NCBI GenBank assembly: GCA_964035545.1
Contig: OZ037767.1
Location: forward strand, 22,013,628-22,077,627
Source: Bugula neritina
Lineage: Eukaryota; Bryozoa; Gymnolaemata; Cheilostomatida; Bugulidae
Direction: 5' to 3'
DNA length: 64,000 nt
Position 1 is the first letter of the stretch; each line of letters opens with the position of its first letter. Shown here in pieces: positions 24,828 to 38,340 of the stretch. Below the pieces are notes generated by a model. The model ran no database searches. It saw only the letters and a list, made by a program, of their open reading frames with translations, and was not told where the DNA came from. The translations under genes were made by a program, and so were the position numbers.

Positions 24828-27207
24828 TTTGTTATAATTATTCCTCTTTGAATTCGCGAGTTTCAATGGAGATAGACCTTAGCGATGCTATGTATAACTG
24901 TTGTCTGCTAGATACCAGATTCACAAGTTACGTACGAACTAACAATAGACAAGCGTGCGCACTTGTGCGTGCGGTATTCTAACTCGTAGCTGATTGGATT
25001 TTAAATGCAGGAAACAAGTACCGCCCTGCATGTGATCTCATTAACTCATCAAAACAACCATTAGTCATTACAACTGGAAAGGTGGTAGTTAAAATGGCTT
25101 TGTAATACAATAGCAGTTGTGCAACGGTCATTGCACCGTTAACATTGCATAAATAGAAAACTAAATCCATTTTCATGCTCAATTTTTGGAAAGATTATGA
25201 AAATTAATGAAAGAGTTGCCTAGTCTAATTAATGCTATAGTAACACCAGTAGCAATCTAGGATCTAAGTAAAGCTGTCTGAGTTCCAGTGTAGTTGAACT
25301 GTCTAAGTATGCCCACAAACCTGCTGAGTGGCTATATCTTCCGGCTATATTACTCATGTCTAGCTCAATTATGAAAAAACTTTTCAACTGCAATAAAAAT
25401 AATCATTTTTATAAGTATTATGGAAAAATTAATTCATGATGTCAAGCTTGACTAGAAATTTTTCATATCATATCTTTAAAGTAAATATCATACTTGGGTA
25501 TTTTTTACAACTATATCAATAACTGTGGGGAAAAGGTTTAAATATATATTATTATTGCATAAAATATATAAGCCACATATTATAAATTTAAGTAATGCAT
25601 GAAAGCTGCATTTAGTTATTAAAAGCCATACATCTGCAACTTAATTTGTGCATTCATAATACTATACAACAAATTCACAATTATATTTTGTTGAAAAGTC
25701 AATTAAACAATATAAGATTTCTACGTATTAAAATATCATAAATATGACAAATCCTTGCAGCTCACAAAAGATCAGCCAAACTGTAAAAATGGCTTTATTT
25801 TCGCATGCAACAGCAGCTCTAATAGTATAATGTACCAGCCATTAGAATATTTTTAATACATATGAAAATGTTAGGTCCATACTCTATTCTGCATGTGTAT
25901 AAACTACTAAGCAGAGTAGAAGCAAGCTAGTAACATGGGTTTATGTTGTATATAGATTTGAACTCAGGCTTTAGAGTTTAGAAAATCCTATTCAAAAACT
26001 TCTGTATTGTAATATGCTATCATAACATGAAAGCTGCATTGATCCGATATGAGAAATGGGTTTATTTTTCAAGTATGCCAGGATTAGTTTATAATTGAAT
26101 CAAGTTAATATTCTGTTAGAAGCAGCACCAAGTTGAAGGTGACTATCTATATACACATCATTGTCCAAACCTCAAGCCCCCAACCAATGCACTCAATGAC
26201 CACCAGCTTGGTGCTGCTTCAATCGATTTTTGATATATTTCATATGCAGGAACAATTTAAATAAACATCTAGATCCTAGCATATTATTATGAACGCAGGG
26301 AAGAGATGAAATTAATTTACAATCAATAAGCAAAAACTGATCATGTCAATAATTATATAATGTACATGTATTACATTAATAGTTATATAGCTTTGTACAA
26401 GTTACTGCAAAATCTAATTTCACAAGCTGCTATTCTTATGCCTTTCAATATTTTGACAAATGACAGTTCTAAACAAAATGCTGTTAGACTGTCAATATCA
26501 TGAAGCTGGAGAATTTCCAAAATGTGAAGTTTTTGATTCTAATAATCTGATTTTCTCAGGTGTTGTTGGCTATTCATATATTTTAATAAGAATGGTCAGC
26601 AATAAGCTGTACAGATAATCTGCCTCTACACTTTCAGGGTACACATTTAGCTAAAAACCCAGCAATAATAGAAAATTAGTGTAACAGAACAAATTCATTT
26701 CTTAATTTCACTTTAACATTAATTACTTAAAGTATGTTGACATTCTACTAATGACACTGAGATAGAACATGATTCTTAAAGCACAGTTAAAGATAGAAAA
26801 CTTGAAAATAATATTCTGGTATTGACATCAAATACACAGCAGTGAGTGAGTTTAAAATAAATTAAAACAATGAGTTGTCAAATTTGAGCATTATTAAAAA
26901 GTAAATATTGTAGTAAAACTTCTAAAACTGAATTGCTTCAATTGTGTTGAGCCATAAATCTGGGAGTACTAAAAGGATGCTGATATACCAGCTGTACATA
27001 TATAAATGTTGGATAAAACAACATCAAGTGATTGTTTAAATGCAAAGGAAGTTTTTCACTGTGGTTAAGAATAAAAAATGAATCTCATAAAACTTTAAAT
27101 AATATATTACAGAGTAATTCTAGAAACAGGCCTTCGTAAGAGAAGACAATTACAGCTGGGAAACTACAGGCATGCAATTAGACGTTTTCTTCAATACAAG
27201 GTGACCA
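24828..27207. other. Intergenic DNA between two minus-strand genes
   Basis: It should include the promoter and 5' UTR of the four-pass protein gene just above 24827; a G+C-richer patch with GTGCGCACTTGTGCGTGCGG lies near 24954-24974. Further right it is AT-rich, with a short element flanked by 14-bp inverted repeats at 26119-26220. No exon is seen. Confidence 0.5.
26119..26220. repeat. 102-bp sequence flanked by 14-bp inverted repeats
   Basis: GAAGCAGCACCAAG at 26119-26132 is matched exactly in inverse orientation at 26207-26220, and the resemblance continues inward with mismatches (TTGAAGGTGA against CTGGTGGTCA). It could be a very small MITE or a chance fold-back. I see no target duplication. 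Confidence 0.5.
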
Positions 27208-30200
27208 CTAGATGCCGTATATAAACTTGGTGTTCTCCCTAGCATATTCTAGGATGGTGTCTATAGGTGTTCCCCTCAATACGCTGACCTCTGCTGCCAC
27301 AGTTATAGCCATTCCTGGATGACTCAGAGAGACTTGGTCTTTTGGAACCTGTTTGAAAGTTAGGTCAGCTATGTAAGAATACTACAAACCAACTAGAAAA
27401 ATAGGAGCTTGCAGAAGTTATAATATTATATAAAATAACAGACAGTAATATGAGACTATGAGGGTTGTTCAAGAATATTCTGATCTACTTAAACAGGAGT
27501 TGTCTCATCAACCTCTGTGAACTATAATTATTTCTCAAAAGAATTTCTCCGAACATCAACACATTTCTGCAAACACTCCATAAACTTACTAAACCACTGG
27601 ATTACAACCTACCCTTAAGAAAGTATGGTTCAATTGTATCACAATATTTTGTGGTAGCATCCGTAACCATGTGTAGTTTCTAAGTCAGGAAGAAGAGTAA
27701 GAAGGAGTACCCCCCTCCCCCTTTCTAAACAATTTCAACATTCACAGTATAGAAGAAACTGATTTATAGGAGAAACCCCTGACATAATAACAAAGTAATT
27801 GGTGATTGGGATTTCCATCACATACCCTATGACTAGGAGTTCAGCAACAAGAAGCAATGGTAGCTACTGGGTTTGATTGGAGACCAACTGAAGGTGAGTG
27901 AGACTAGCAATGAGTGACTTCAAGGATGAGTGAGATACTGATACTCACAAACTATGAGTGACTCTAGGTGCGAGTGAGAGAGTGATACTCACAATGGGTG
28001 ACACTAGGAGTGAGTAAGACTAGTGATACTCAGTAACAAAGAGTGACCAAAAGTGACACTAGAAGAAAGTGAACTAGAAAACATACCCCTCTAGGAATGA
28101 AGTATGGTGAGTCCGTCTCCAAAAGGAGCTTATCTAACGGAACTCGTCGGGCAACATCGTGGGTGTTCTTGGCGGAGGGGAAGGTCACCAAAGGAGTCAG
28201 TCCAATCTTGAGATTGGGGAAAACAGAGAACCATCTCTGAGCCACCGTGAAACTCTCAGTGAAACAGTGAAGGTGAATCTTGTGCCCCCGGGGAACCATC
28301 TAGAACAATTTGTAATTATATTATACTGAAGTGCAATTTACATAACCAAGTATCATGCTTAGAAGAGCATTAGGTGTACAGAACACATAAGGGACATGTA
28401 GAGTGTATTACCATACACTCTACATGTCCCTTATAGCAAGTAAACTATTTGTGGAACAGATTCATAGATAACTGTTGCGCTAATATAAGAAACACAGTAC
28501 GTACACAACATGAATGTAGTATACGTAATAAATATAATTTACAAAATAAATTTATACTATATACATAATTAATATAATATACTTGATAAATACAACATAC
28601 ATAAACATATAATATACATAATAAATGCCATATAAAATAAAAATACAGAATAAATGCAACATGTATAGCAAGTGTAATATATTATATAATACTAAACTAT
28701 TTATTCCAAGTAGTAATACAATTTAGTTGTCATTGTTGTCTATCTTTTTGTTATTATTGCTTTTTGAAAAAGAACCATGTCTCTATTGGCACAAATAAAT
28801 AAAACAATCAATTAAAACACTTCTATTACAGTATTCCATTACTAAACTACTTGATGAGTATGTAGAGATACATTGTAAGGGTGTAAATACTCTTACATTG
28901 GTCATGATATCCCAACAATCTTCAGTAGCGTCTCGACAATGTATAACCAAAGGTAGCTTAAACTCCAAGGCTATTTCCAACTGCTGCTTCAATGCTTCTT
29001 TCTGTTTTTCTTTAAAAATGTCTGAACTGAAAACGTATAATTAGTCAACAATAATATCCTCATGGAACTGTACAGTTTACGAATAGAAGCAAATAGTGAC
29101 ATTAAATTATATTTTATATGTTGAAGGTAATCCATGGTCATATTTCACTGGCACTGAGCCACTATTCAACTCTATACTCTATGAATGTAACATACCGTGG
29201 CTATTACACAGAATAACATATGTAATATAATAGCCTTATCTAATAATATTCTTATATAAATAATATAATATTACACGAATACACACGCACGCACACATAT
29301 ACTCACTATATATACATGCATATATAATACTATTCACATATACAACAATCTTCACACAAAAAAACCATGCTTCATCTCACACTGCCAGTTCAAATCACAA
29401 ACCCTTTAGAGTAATCCAAGCCAATCTCTCCGAGAGCTCTAACCTTCTTGTGTCTCAAAACAGACCTCAACATAGCCTCAGTTTCCTTATTCCACAACTC
29501 CGCCGACCGGGGATGAACCCCAAACGATCCCCAAACATTATCTTCACTGAGCATTGCTTTCCACGACCGCTCTGCAGAAAATATTAGGAGATGATAAATT
29601 TGTCCTGACCTGTAAGCAGCCGTGATGGCAAAAACTACTTAATGAAGCATGAAGTATTATGTATTGAAAAATAAATTAATGTAGGAAAATATACAATTAA
29701 TACACAGATATATTGCTACAGCTGTTGGGGGAAAGAGTAGGGAACTGAAAAAATAGTATACTGCAGGCCATGCACTAACACATTTCTGTGATGGCATATA
29801 ATAAAGAGTTATCTTTCCGGAAAAGGTGTTCCAGTATTATTGATAATACAATCACAGTATCATAATAATATGCACATATAACTGTGTGGCCCTGATGCTA
29901 CTTCTATTCCTAGAAAGCACAGCATACAGCTTCACTGGGTTAAGCTAACTAAAGTTATGTAGAAATATGAAATTTGGGTAACTATTATGCCAATATATGG
30001 TCCACCAGGTAGATATACTCGTATCTCACCCTGTTTCCAGAAAGCTGGATCACAGAAGACAGCGACACAGCCAGCAAAGTTATCCGGCAGCGTATGGGTG
30101 GTGACAGCATCCGAGTGATGTAGGTAGGAGAACAGGGAGCCCCGGTGCCTCTTTCTCGTGAACAGGAAGTCCAGATGGCAGTGACTATCAATGAACGGCA

Positions 30201-33200
30201 CTTTACTGAGCATGTGCTTACTTCGATAGAGAGCAATCCACCTGTAGCAGACTCATGCCATGTTAACAGCAGAGATCTCAGAATATATTCCATTATGCTG
30301 ACACGCTACACCTGCTCTCATGTGCAAAACATAACCGGTTACTTGCTTTACAAACAGTTATATACGCATTTTGCAGAAAATTTTGTAACATGATTAGTAA
30401 TATTCTCGCACAATCTGTGAAAACAAAGACAAAAGTTAGCAACCCTTCAGCCACAACAACTTTCAGTATTCTTCGGCTTGCCAAAAATGACTACAACATA
30501 CAATTCTATAGAATTATCTTGTAGTTATTATTCCCATAGAACTAGATTGTTGAGATGGAAACATTTTTGACAAAAAGCTACAGTTTAGAACTATGCAAGC
30601 AAAATGAACAACCGCTTACCTGTCATTATTGCGCAAGTAAGGAGAGGTTCTGTTAGGAGTTGTCCCGTGTTCTGGCAAACTCCGTCTCCTACATATACAA
30701 AGCAACTCAATGAGTAGGAGAGTTAATACTGCAGCTACTCTGAAAAATACTAAACCCGTAAGTTGATATACCCAGGAAGTTGGTAGGTAAAAGCAACTTG
30801 GCAATTAATCTAATTTTCAAAAAATGAAGCTATTTCAAACGGCGAGGATGCTTCACGAAGACAAGTTTAGCAGATACTTAAATAACTATTTGCACGGAAA
30901 TCAGTTGATGTTTGTATATTTGATGGTAGCTTGTGATATTAAGAATTTCAAGCTTTGACTGAGAATCTAAAATGCCATAAAAGCAGAAGCTTGAGAGAAA
31001 GTTTGAGAAGAACGGAGAGACAAGTAACCTAGGTCAGATGCTGTTCTTCACGTTTTCCCCAATCTGCCTACGTCATTACCATATAACGCAGGAAGTGCAA
31101 TTTTTTTTCAATCAAGTTGAATAATTCATTGCAATGTTTGAAAGAATGATTATAAAGATTTTAGCAAAATCTGCAATAATATTTATTCCAATAACAATAT
31201 AACTCAGCAAGTGACATCATCACTTGCTTTTTGCAGCAAAACAACATCTAAAACAGTTACCTAAACTTTCCTAGCATTTTTGTTATGTGTTAGCATACTA
31301 ACTCTGAAGAAAACAAACTGAAATCAAACAAAAAAAACATTTATTTCTCTAATTGGCAGTTCAACTACAAATGACTAATTGTTGAAGTTGATAGTACTTA
31401 TTATAAGTGTGGCACTTTGCCAACATCTTAACAACACATCCAAAAAGAATTGACATACAAGCAGTCAGCCTGACCAATGGCAAAAGAGCATTGAATGACC
31501 TATAATATCATTAAACTACGTACCCACGCTGCGCTATTTCAGGAGAATATAAAGTGGACCTCTTCGCTGAATAACTACCCATGGAGAATCTGGAGTTGTT
31601 TCTGTATGACCTACGGTCGGGAGTTGTCATACCCATCTACAAAACAGTCCAACAAATTCGATAGTGTCGACTTCAAGTACGCTATAATTTGCATATTCAA
31701 TAGTATCACAGAGGATGACCTACAAACAGGTGAACTATGGAGGTGCGCCAGGGAAGGGAGAGCTCTTACCTCTGTACTATTCATAGACCACGTGGCTCTG
31801 TGCCTACCATGAGGGGAGTCCACAAAAGATGACTCGCGATACCCTGGGGATTTGTCTTCTGCTGATGAGAACTGCTGACTCATGCCTCTGGTCCAGCTGC
31901 TGCTGCCGGGTGTGTTGATTCTGATACCCTCAACATTAGTTGTGAAGGTGCGGAGAGGAGTGGAACAGGACTGGTTAGTGTCTCTATATGACTCGCTGTC
32001 ACATGTACGACTAGATGTAGAAAATGTTTGGTCCAGTCGGGTTCGTTTAGAAGGAGTACTAGACGAGTCGGTGACGGTGTTTTCCCTCAGATACTTCTTA
32101 TTCTCTTTGTGGGAGGGCATATAGGAACCCCCTTCCTTGTGCAAGCCCTCTGTGAACAGAAATAGCTATGCAAACGTCTTGATTCAATTGAATATAAACT
32201 GATGAATCAGAAAAAGTTTACATTACCACACTGTGATGGTGACACAAAATTATACTGATTTCTCAGCTCAATCAAATAATTGTATGCTAGTCAGCAGGGG
32301 CATTGCTGATGTCAGCAAGAGCATTCAATCAAAATTAATGTTGGCAGCAACATTTGCACTTCTTAGCCTACCATACTAACATTTTCCAGAGAGCTTACTA
32401 TTTAAAGGCAATTCAAAGACTGAAGGTTGACTGCTACAAGACTGGGTGGGGTTGTGGTCAGTGGCTGATTTCTTTACATTATTTGGCTAAAACAGTTTAA
32501 ATGTCTTATCATCAAAACAATAAAAACATGCAGATCTGATTCCAGATTAATATTGATACAAAAGGTAGATAGTTAACAGTGCAGGGCTTTCAATAACTAA
32601 ATAATTATTTTGCTAAATCATCCTATTGCTGACCGCTATTTATATAGAAGTTTTATAGACTAGTACATACTCAGTTACCCCAGCAAATTATGCTGTGTTT
32701 CAGAAAAAAATCTAAATATAGTGTATACCATAACATGCTTGATAGATACAAAGTTACTTTATAGCTACTGCATACAATAAGTACCAAATCAAATGAAGGC
32801 TACAAGACACAAAGCTTTGTAAAAAAGTGGGACAGCAGTTCAATTTGTTATTTCAACATGAACATTGATTCATATAAATGGAAACCAACACAGCTTAGTT
32901 ATTTGAAGGTAACAGAAATTCTACATATGAGAGAGATAACTCCGATTTGAGGATTCTCACACGCAGCCGTTTGGTAGGAGATGCAGAATCGGATGAATCA
33001 GATTCCCACTTGTAGTACTTGTAGTTGAGATCATCTTGACTGTAAATCCTAATCAGATTGCTACTTCCTTCCTATCATACAAATCATAAACACCACGATA
33101 GAGGAGTTATCTACTCTGAAAGGGAGCATATGATTGAAGCAATATGCCTTGCTCACTATCTCTCACTGTAACCATTTTAACTCTAGCTGCATGCCTTACT

Positions 33201-33477
33201 GCTAGCTATTTAATATTGTTTACTTGAGAAGGTAAACTGCTTCAACACTTTTCAAAAAGACTAATTCTATGTAACCATTTTCTTCAAAAACTCAATGCAT
33301 AACGACATTTTTTGTGTGCAATAATATAATGTTTGAATCAATAGTTTATATCAGTATTCATGAAACTAAATTTACATTCTTTGTAAAGGTATGTTTTCAA
33401 CATATGTTTATTAGCAAAGAAATGCTCACACTAACAAACAAATTAAGTTTTCTAACCTCTTGATCGGAATCACCCAT
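27208..33477 (-). CDS. TATDN2: TatD-family metal-dependent DNase, TATDN2-like
   Basis: Ten exons on the minus strand: 33457-33477, about 32961-33071, about 31770-32149, 31524-31636, 30620-30688, 30030-30241, 29403-29571, 28897-29026, 28087-28299, 27208-27348; about 518 residues. The exon 2/3 join has two in-frame solutions (ending 32963 to 32149, or 32961 to 32147), differing in one residue. Residues 1-230 are Ser/Thr/Arg-rich and look disordered. The TatD barrel follows with every expected metal ligand, numbers approximate: FIDSHCHLD (His251, His253), ALGEIGLDY (Glu350), LVIHCRD (His387), HLHCFTE (His412), LLETDSP (Asp464). The family cleaves DNA with two divalent metals. The long disordered N-terminus points to TATDN2 rather than the shorter TATDN1/TATDN3. 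Expected to be nuclear by analogy. Confidence 0.92.
27890..28075. repeat. Degenerate tandem repeat of about 45 bp in the last TATDN2 intron
   Basis: Three to four imperfect copies built from GATACTCACAA, GAGTGAC and CTAGG.GTGAGT blocks. They lie inside the last intron and stop about 10 bp before the exon that ends at 28087. Confidence 0.7.
28387..28434. repeat. Perfect 22-bp inverted repeat (hairpin) in a TATDN2 intron
   Basis: The arm 28387-28408 begins ATAAGGGACATGTAGAGTGT. The arm 28413-28434 is its exact reverse complement. They are separated by four bases (TACC), giving a 48-base hairpin with no mismatch. It lies in the intron between the exons ending at 28897 and starting at 28299. Nothing else in the surrounding AT-rich intron resembles it. 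Confidence 0.9.
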
Positions 33478-35288
33478 TGCGTACAAGTCAAGATGCCTTT
33501 TAGCTATCAACACAGAGAATATAAAACTTCAGCCAAATCCATAAGTTCTAAAACAATACAACTAGATTTGATTAGATGTTAATGATTGCAGTAGCTGTAA
33601 TCTTTTAATAGAATATAGCATGAGTTTTCTGCCAAATAAGACTTGTTTATATTATTATCAAGCATGAAACTTGGAAATATCAATCAGCATAACATACATT
33701 GTGAATATATATTTCATGATGAAAAAATGTGCGAAAGTATAATCTAGCCTTACATAATACTTTCGTAGCCTACGGCCCAATATATTACACTGAAATTTAT
33801 TTTCTAATGCACATATGATGCTAGAAGAAGCTATGCTTTCCTGGGCTTGTGTTACAAATTACAATGTGCTGATATGTTGTAGGACTTAGCTGATAAATGT
33901 AAAACAAATGACTAAACACATTCCGAGTCTAAAAAGCAAAAGTGTTAGCCATTCTAGAGACTAGTTGGAGTTAATGTTAGCCCATCCTGATAAACCAAAG
34001 AGTGGTCCTGCTCATTGAATATCTTCAAGGCAAAAAGTAACATTTCATACTTTTATGTAATTGATGACAAGATTGTTAACTCATCAAAAACTGCAACAGA
34101 TACTCATTTCAATAGTCGCAGAAAGCTCAGGTCAGTATATTGCCTATTCTAGAATATAGTGTATCCCACAACAAAAATAACACTTGATAGAAGAGTACTA
34201 TCAGGTGGCAATCAATATTAAACAGTTTAGCCATATAACACTTCAGCACAGTCTTTGGAACTTGAGACACTTCACATTTACAAGAATATAGAATATACAA
34301 ACTTTATACATAAGGATTTAGACATAAAAAGAGTACTGTTGCCACTAGTATTACCAGTCTGAGGTTAATGGGAAGACTAACAGTTTATTCTTTTTAATTT
34401 ATATACGTGATGAGACCACTATTACAACTGTGCCATATATTTATGCTTTAGTCAACGAGTTTTATAAAATCCATTTTATATATTTATTAACAATGCCCAA
34501 TGGTGTATTAGATGAACCTGTGTAGTATATACACAGTGACACATTGACCTTAGCCAGGTTATAGTGTTACTAAAAGTAATAACAAGTCATAACTTAAAGT
34601 AAGTTTCAATGTTGATAATTAATATTTATATAATATATTTAATTATGTAAGTTAAAGTATTACATTTACGATTAGTATTTCTCTGTCTATTGTAGTTGTA
34701 TTAACTTTAGGTACTGGGCCAGTAGCTTATGGTTTGCTCATTATTATTATAAATCAAGTTGAAGTTGAAGTACTGATTGGACTAACTTTGCCGGTAGAGA
34801 CTGTTTAAGTTTTGGATAACGTTGCTTACAGTTAGTGTTACCTTATACTTACTTATAATTATTCACTTACACTATGGCTATCACTATCAGTATGACTATG
34901 AGTGTCACTGTTACTGTACGAGATGATTATGAGTGCGTCACTATTCATTATCATTGTGACTATAAGTATCTGCAATTCTTAATCTAAAATTAGTCATAGA
35001 GGTTGAGATTCAGATTGCCTCTTTCTAAAAGTTTTAGAAAATCACAATGAATAAATGATAATATTATTATCAATAGTCTTATAACTTATAATTTAAACTT
35101 AATGTTATACTTATTACCTCTTAATTACCTCTGATGAGGTAGAACGCCCTTGACCATCATATGACGTTAGTAGAGCGCCTCATGTGTGTGACAGTGAGTG
35201 TTCCGTTGCTGTTTTTTAGTGCTTCCGCATTACCGCTGATATTATTCAATTTAGATAGTGATATTTAAAAGGGAAATTGATAGGTAAG
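33478..35288. other. Intergenic DNA between the TatD gene and the LINE fragment
   Basis: AT-rich, with no exon recognised on either strand. The right-hand part (about 35130-35288) probably holds the 3' tail of the LINE, since the sequence next to its last codons is less AT-rich than the rest. Confidence 0.5.
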
Positions 35289-37075
35289 CTAGGTAAATCC
35301 TCTCATGTTGCGTATCGTTCTTGGTAAGAAACTTTGGTGGTAACAGCTAGAGCGAGAAGAAATGGAGTTAGGTAAACCTTGGGTTGCTGATCTTGTAGTT
35401 ACGGACATGAGAGAGCGATTTTCCACAACCTCATCATAGTCTGATGAAAGTGTACTGTGTGTGGCTTCAGACTGTAGAATACGTGTCAATAGTGTGAGTC
35501 TATGATTTTTACGCCTCGTTTGTAATGGTAGTAGACCCAGTTCGCCTCGAGCGTCACTAACACTCTCTCGCCCCTTGAGACCTGATATGAACCTCACAGC
35601 ACGTTCTGAACCATTTCTATATCATGTATGGTGGTTTTTAAATAAGGATCCCAGAAGGTATCTGCATACTCCAACAATGGACGGCAGAGGCTAGTGTAAG
35701 CCAAGAGTTTGCTATTTTTTGGAGCATCATGGAGAGCAAACTTTATCGCTCCCAGGACTCTGCTAGCTTTTTGTGATTTCAGCACAATGTGTTTGTCAAA
35801 TTTAAGGTTACTCTGCATGGTCACACCGAGATACTTGGTCTCTTCAGTCCATTGGACAGGTGTACTCCCAGGCTTATAAGATGGAAGGCCTGTTTGGCTA
35901 CCAAATGATATATCATGGCATTTACTTTCATTAAAAGGCATCTTCCATTGTTGGGGCCAGTTATATACTGCATCGATATTGACCTGGAAGTCTGCAGCAT
36001 CTGCTTCTGAGTTTACTCTTTGGTACAACAGGGTGTCATCTGCATAAAGACTGACACAACAATTGACACAACTTGGTAAATCGTTAATATAAACCAGGAA
36101 TAGTGTGGGTCCTAGTACAGATCCTTGGGGGACGCCCGATGTTACTGGGAGCTCAGTTGAGCATGAGCCTTTGATTACAACTCTCTGTTTTCTGTTGGTG
36201 ATGAAATCTTGAATCAAATTTATAATCTGTGGGTTAACTTCTGGAATGCGACGTAGTTTCAGTAGCAGTAGGGAATGGGGGACTTTGTCAAATGCTTTTT
36301 TGAAGTCTAGAGCAATTGCATGTGTGTCTTGTGATTGGTCGTTTGCTTTGGCAATGTCATGGTACGTTGAGCACAGCTGAGTATCGCATGACATTCCCTT
36401 CCGAAAACCATGCTGCCTGTTGTGAAGTATATTGTCCAGGGTTGCATTCAGGTAGTGCAAGATTATGTGCTCAAGCATTTTGCACGAAATGCTTGTGAGG
36501 GAGATAGGCCTATAATTCTGTGGTGATTCCTTGCTTCCTCCTTTATGTATTGGGGTTACATTAGCAAGTTTCCACTTTCTTGGTAGTTTTCCAGATTTAA
36601 GTGAGGCATGGTATATGTGCTGAAAACAAGTGGCATTTATTTCAGTATTAACTAATAGGTCTGGTTTTCTTATGCCGTCTGGCCCTGGTGATTTACCTCT
36701 AATAACTGACTCAAGTCCCTTGATGGATATGCATATGCTATGAGTATCACTGCTATTTGGATATTGTGACACCTGGTGATCTTGGCAGAACTGACTATAA
36801 AAATAACTGTTCAAGATCTCAGCGCATCTCAGTGAGTTGTCAGTTAGTTGATTAGTATCAGGGTCAGTAAAAGACATGGAAAAATTATCTTGACCAGTTT
36901 TTTGCCTCAGGTGTTTGAAAAAAAGGCCTGGAATTTCCCCTCTCTAATGGTTTACATACTTTCTCAACTAAATAGTTCCTTTTGTTGTGACGAAGCAATT
37001 TTTTGCAAGATTTTCGCTTTGTTTTATACTTCTCCAAGGAAAACACATCCCTTGTTTTTTTATATAGTTATAGTT
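35289..37075 (-). pseudogene. 5'-truncated, frameshifted LINE reverse transcriptase (jockey/CR1 type)
   Basis: The largest open piece is 35594-36877 (427 residues) with a complete set of non-LTR RT blocks: SPGPDGI, NYRPISLTS, QHGFRKGMS, ALDFKKAFDKVPH, SGVPQGSVLGPTLF and the catalytic LYADDTLLY. Homology continues past both ends in other frames. Upstream, a T7 run near 36922 shifts the frame, and RT-flanking sequence (KKLLRHNKRNYLVEK) can be followed to about 37075, where it stops before any endonuclease domain. Downstream, the frame changes near 35595 and runs to 35289, ending with YHQSFLPRTIRN, the start of the SFxPRTIRDWN-like tail common in jockey/CR1 elements. I infer a dead copy with at least two, probably three, frameshifts. 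Confidence 0.88.
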
Positions 37076-37939
37076 AACGGTTTCGGACTCAAGTTAAACC
37101 CTTTGGTTAATACTAATACTAATTGAGTAATACTAATACTAATAGAGTAATACTAATACTAATAGAGTAATACTAATAGTAATAGACTAATAGTTACACT
37201 TATACTTATAGTTATAGTAATGCACTTACTTAGACTTACAAGTAGTGAGTTAGTTTTACAGTGTTCCCAAGTTTATTAATAACACCGATAACTTTGGTAA
37301 GTATAACTTAGTAAGCATACGAGACTTTTAATGATACTAGTACAATTTACACGTATTTATCTATTTTAACTTTTACAGTAAATCACTAAATGGCTGTTGC
37401 ACTAAATACAAAAGCTGCACACTCAAAGGTTGAAGTGAAACTAGGTAAGAGTGTCATGAAACACGCCGTAACATTGGTAAGAAATGTATAAATTGGTTTC
37501 GTAATATTAGCTTTCGCGTCCACATTCCTATTACTTCACATTCAGTGAAAGTAGAACGAGTAATCATCGATATTTTAGTATGAAGTTCAAAGCAGAAAAC
37601 ATATTATTAGATTTTGGGTTAAGCCATCTTGGAAATTCCTGTATTTTAATTTAGTCATCCTGTTGAAACTTGAAAGGCTGAAGGTGCAGTTTACACCAGC
37701 CTGATTTGCTTGAGTGTATGTTTTAGTTATAGGTATGTGCTTGGGATGATATTAACTGATCGCATAACAACTGGCGTACTCCAACTTCAAAATCTAATAA
37801 GTAAATCGAACTGATTAAAATTAAACTAAAACTCAAAAAGCAAATCATTAATCAAAATGGAGCCAATATGAATATGAATATCAAAATGAATATAATAATA
37901 AATATTTGACGCCACACGGCTCTAAGTCTAATTCATCTC
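37076..37939. other. Non-coding DNA with a short TAATACTAATACTAATAGAG array
   Basis: A small tandem array of TAATACTAA-type units lies at about 37106-37185, directly upstream of the truncated LINE. The rest is AT-rich with no gene seen. Confidence 0.6.
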
Positions 37940-38340
37940 TAGTTTTACTACTACTACTAGTAGTAGTAATACTAATAGTAATACGGTTACTACTAGTGGT
38001 AGTGCCACTGATACTGCTATTACTACTATTACTAATGCTGCTACTTGAGTACTACTAGTAGTAGTAGTAGACGTAGTAGTAGTAGTAGTAGTACTAGTAG
38101 TAGTAGTACTAGTAGTAGTAGTACTAGTAGTAGTAGTACTAGTAGTAGTAGTACTAGTAGTACTGCGTACTGCTGATACTACTACTCACTACTAGTACAG
38201 TAGCAGTACTATTTGTAGTGGTACTGTTAGCGTTAGTGCTGCTACTACTACTACTGCTACTACTACTAGTACTTCTACTAGTACTGCTACTGGAGTAGTA
38301 CTGCTACTAGTACTAGTGGTGCTACTACTACTAAATTACT
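37940..38340. repeat. TAG/CTA trinucleotide array with strand switches
   Basis: The core at about 38048-38160 is (TAG)n interrupted by ACTAGTAGTAGT units of 12 bp repeated about five times. The flanks at 37945-38045 and 38195-38335 carry the opposite CTA/ACT phase. Switching between TAG and CTA runs makes the array highly self-complementary. It lies about 0.9 kb upstream of the CAD gene. Confidence 0.9.

Noticed and set aside
31882-32124. 80-codon plus-strand frame
   Set aside because: It is antisense to exon 3 of the TatD gene, which has in-phase splice sites on the minus strand.
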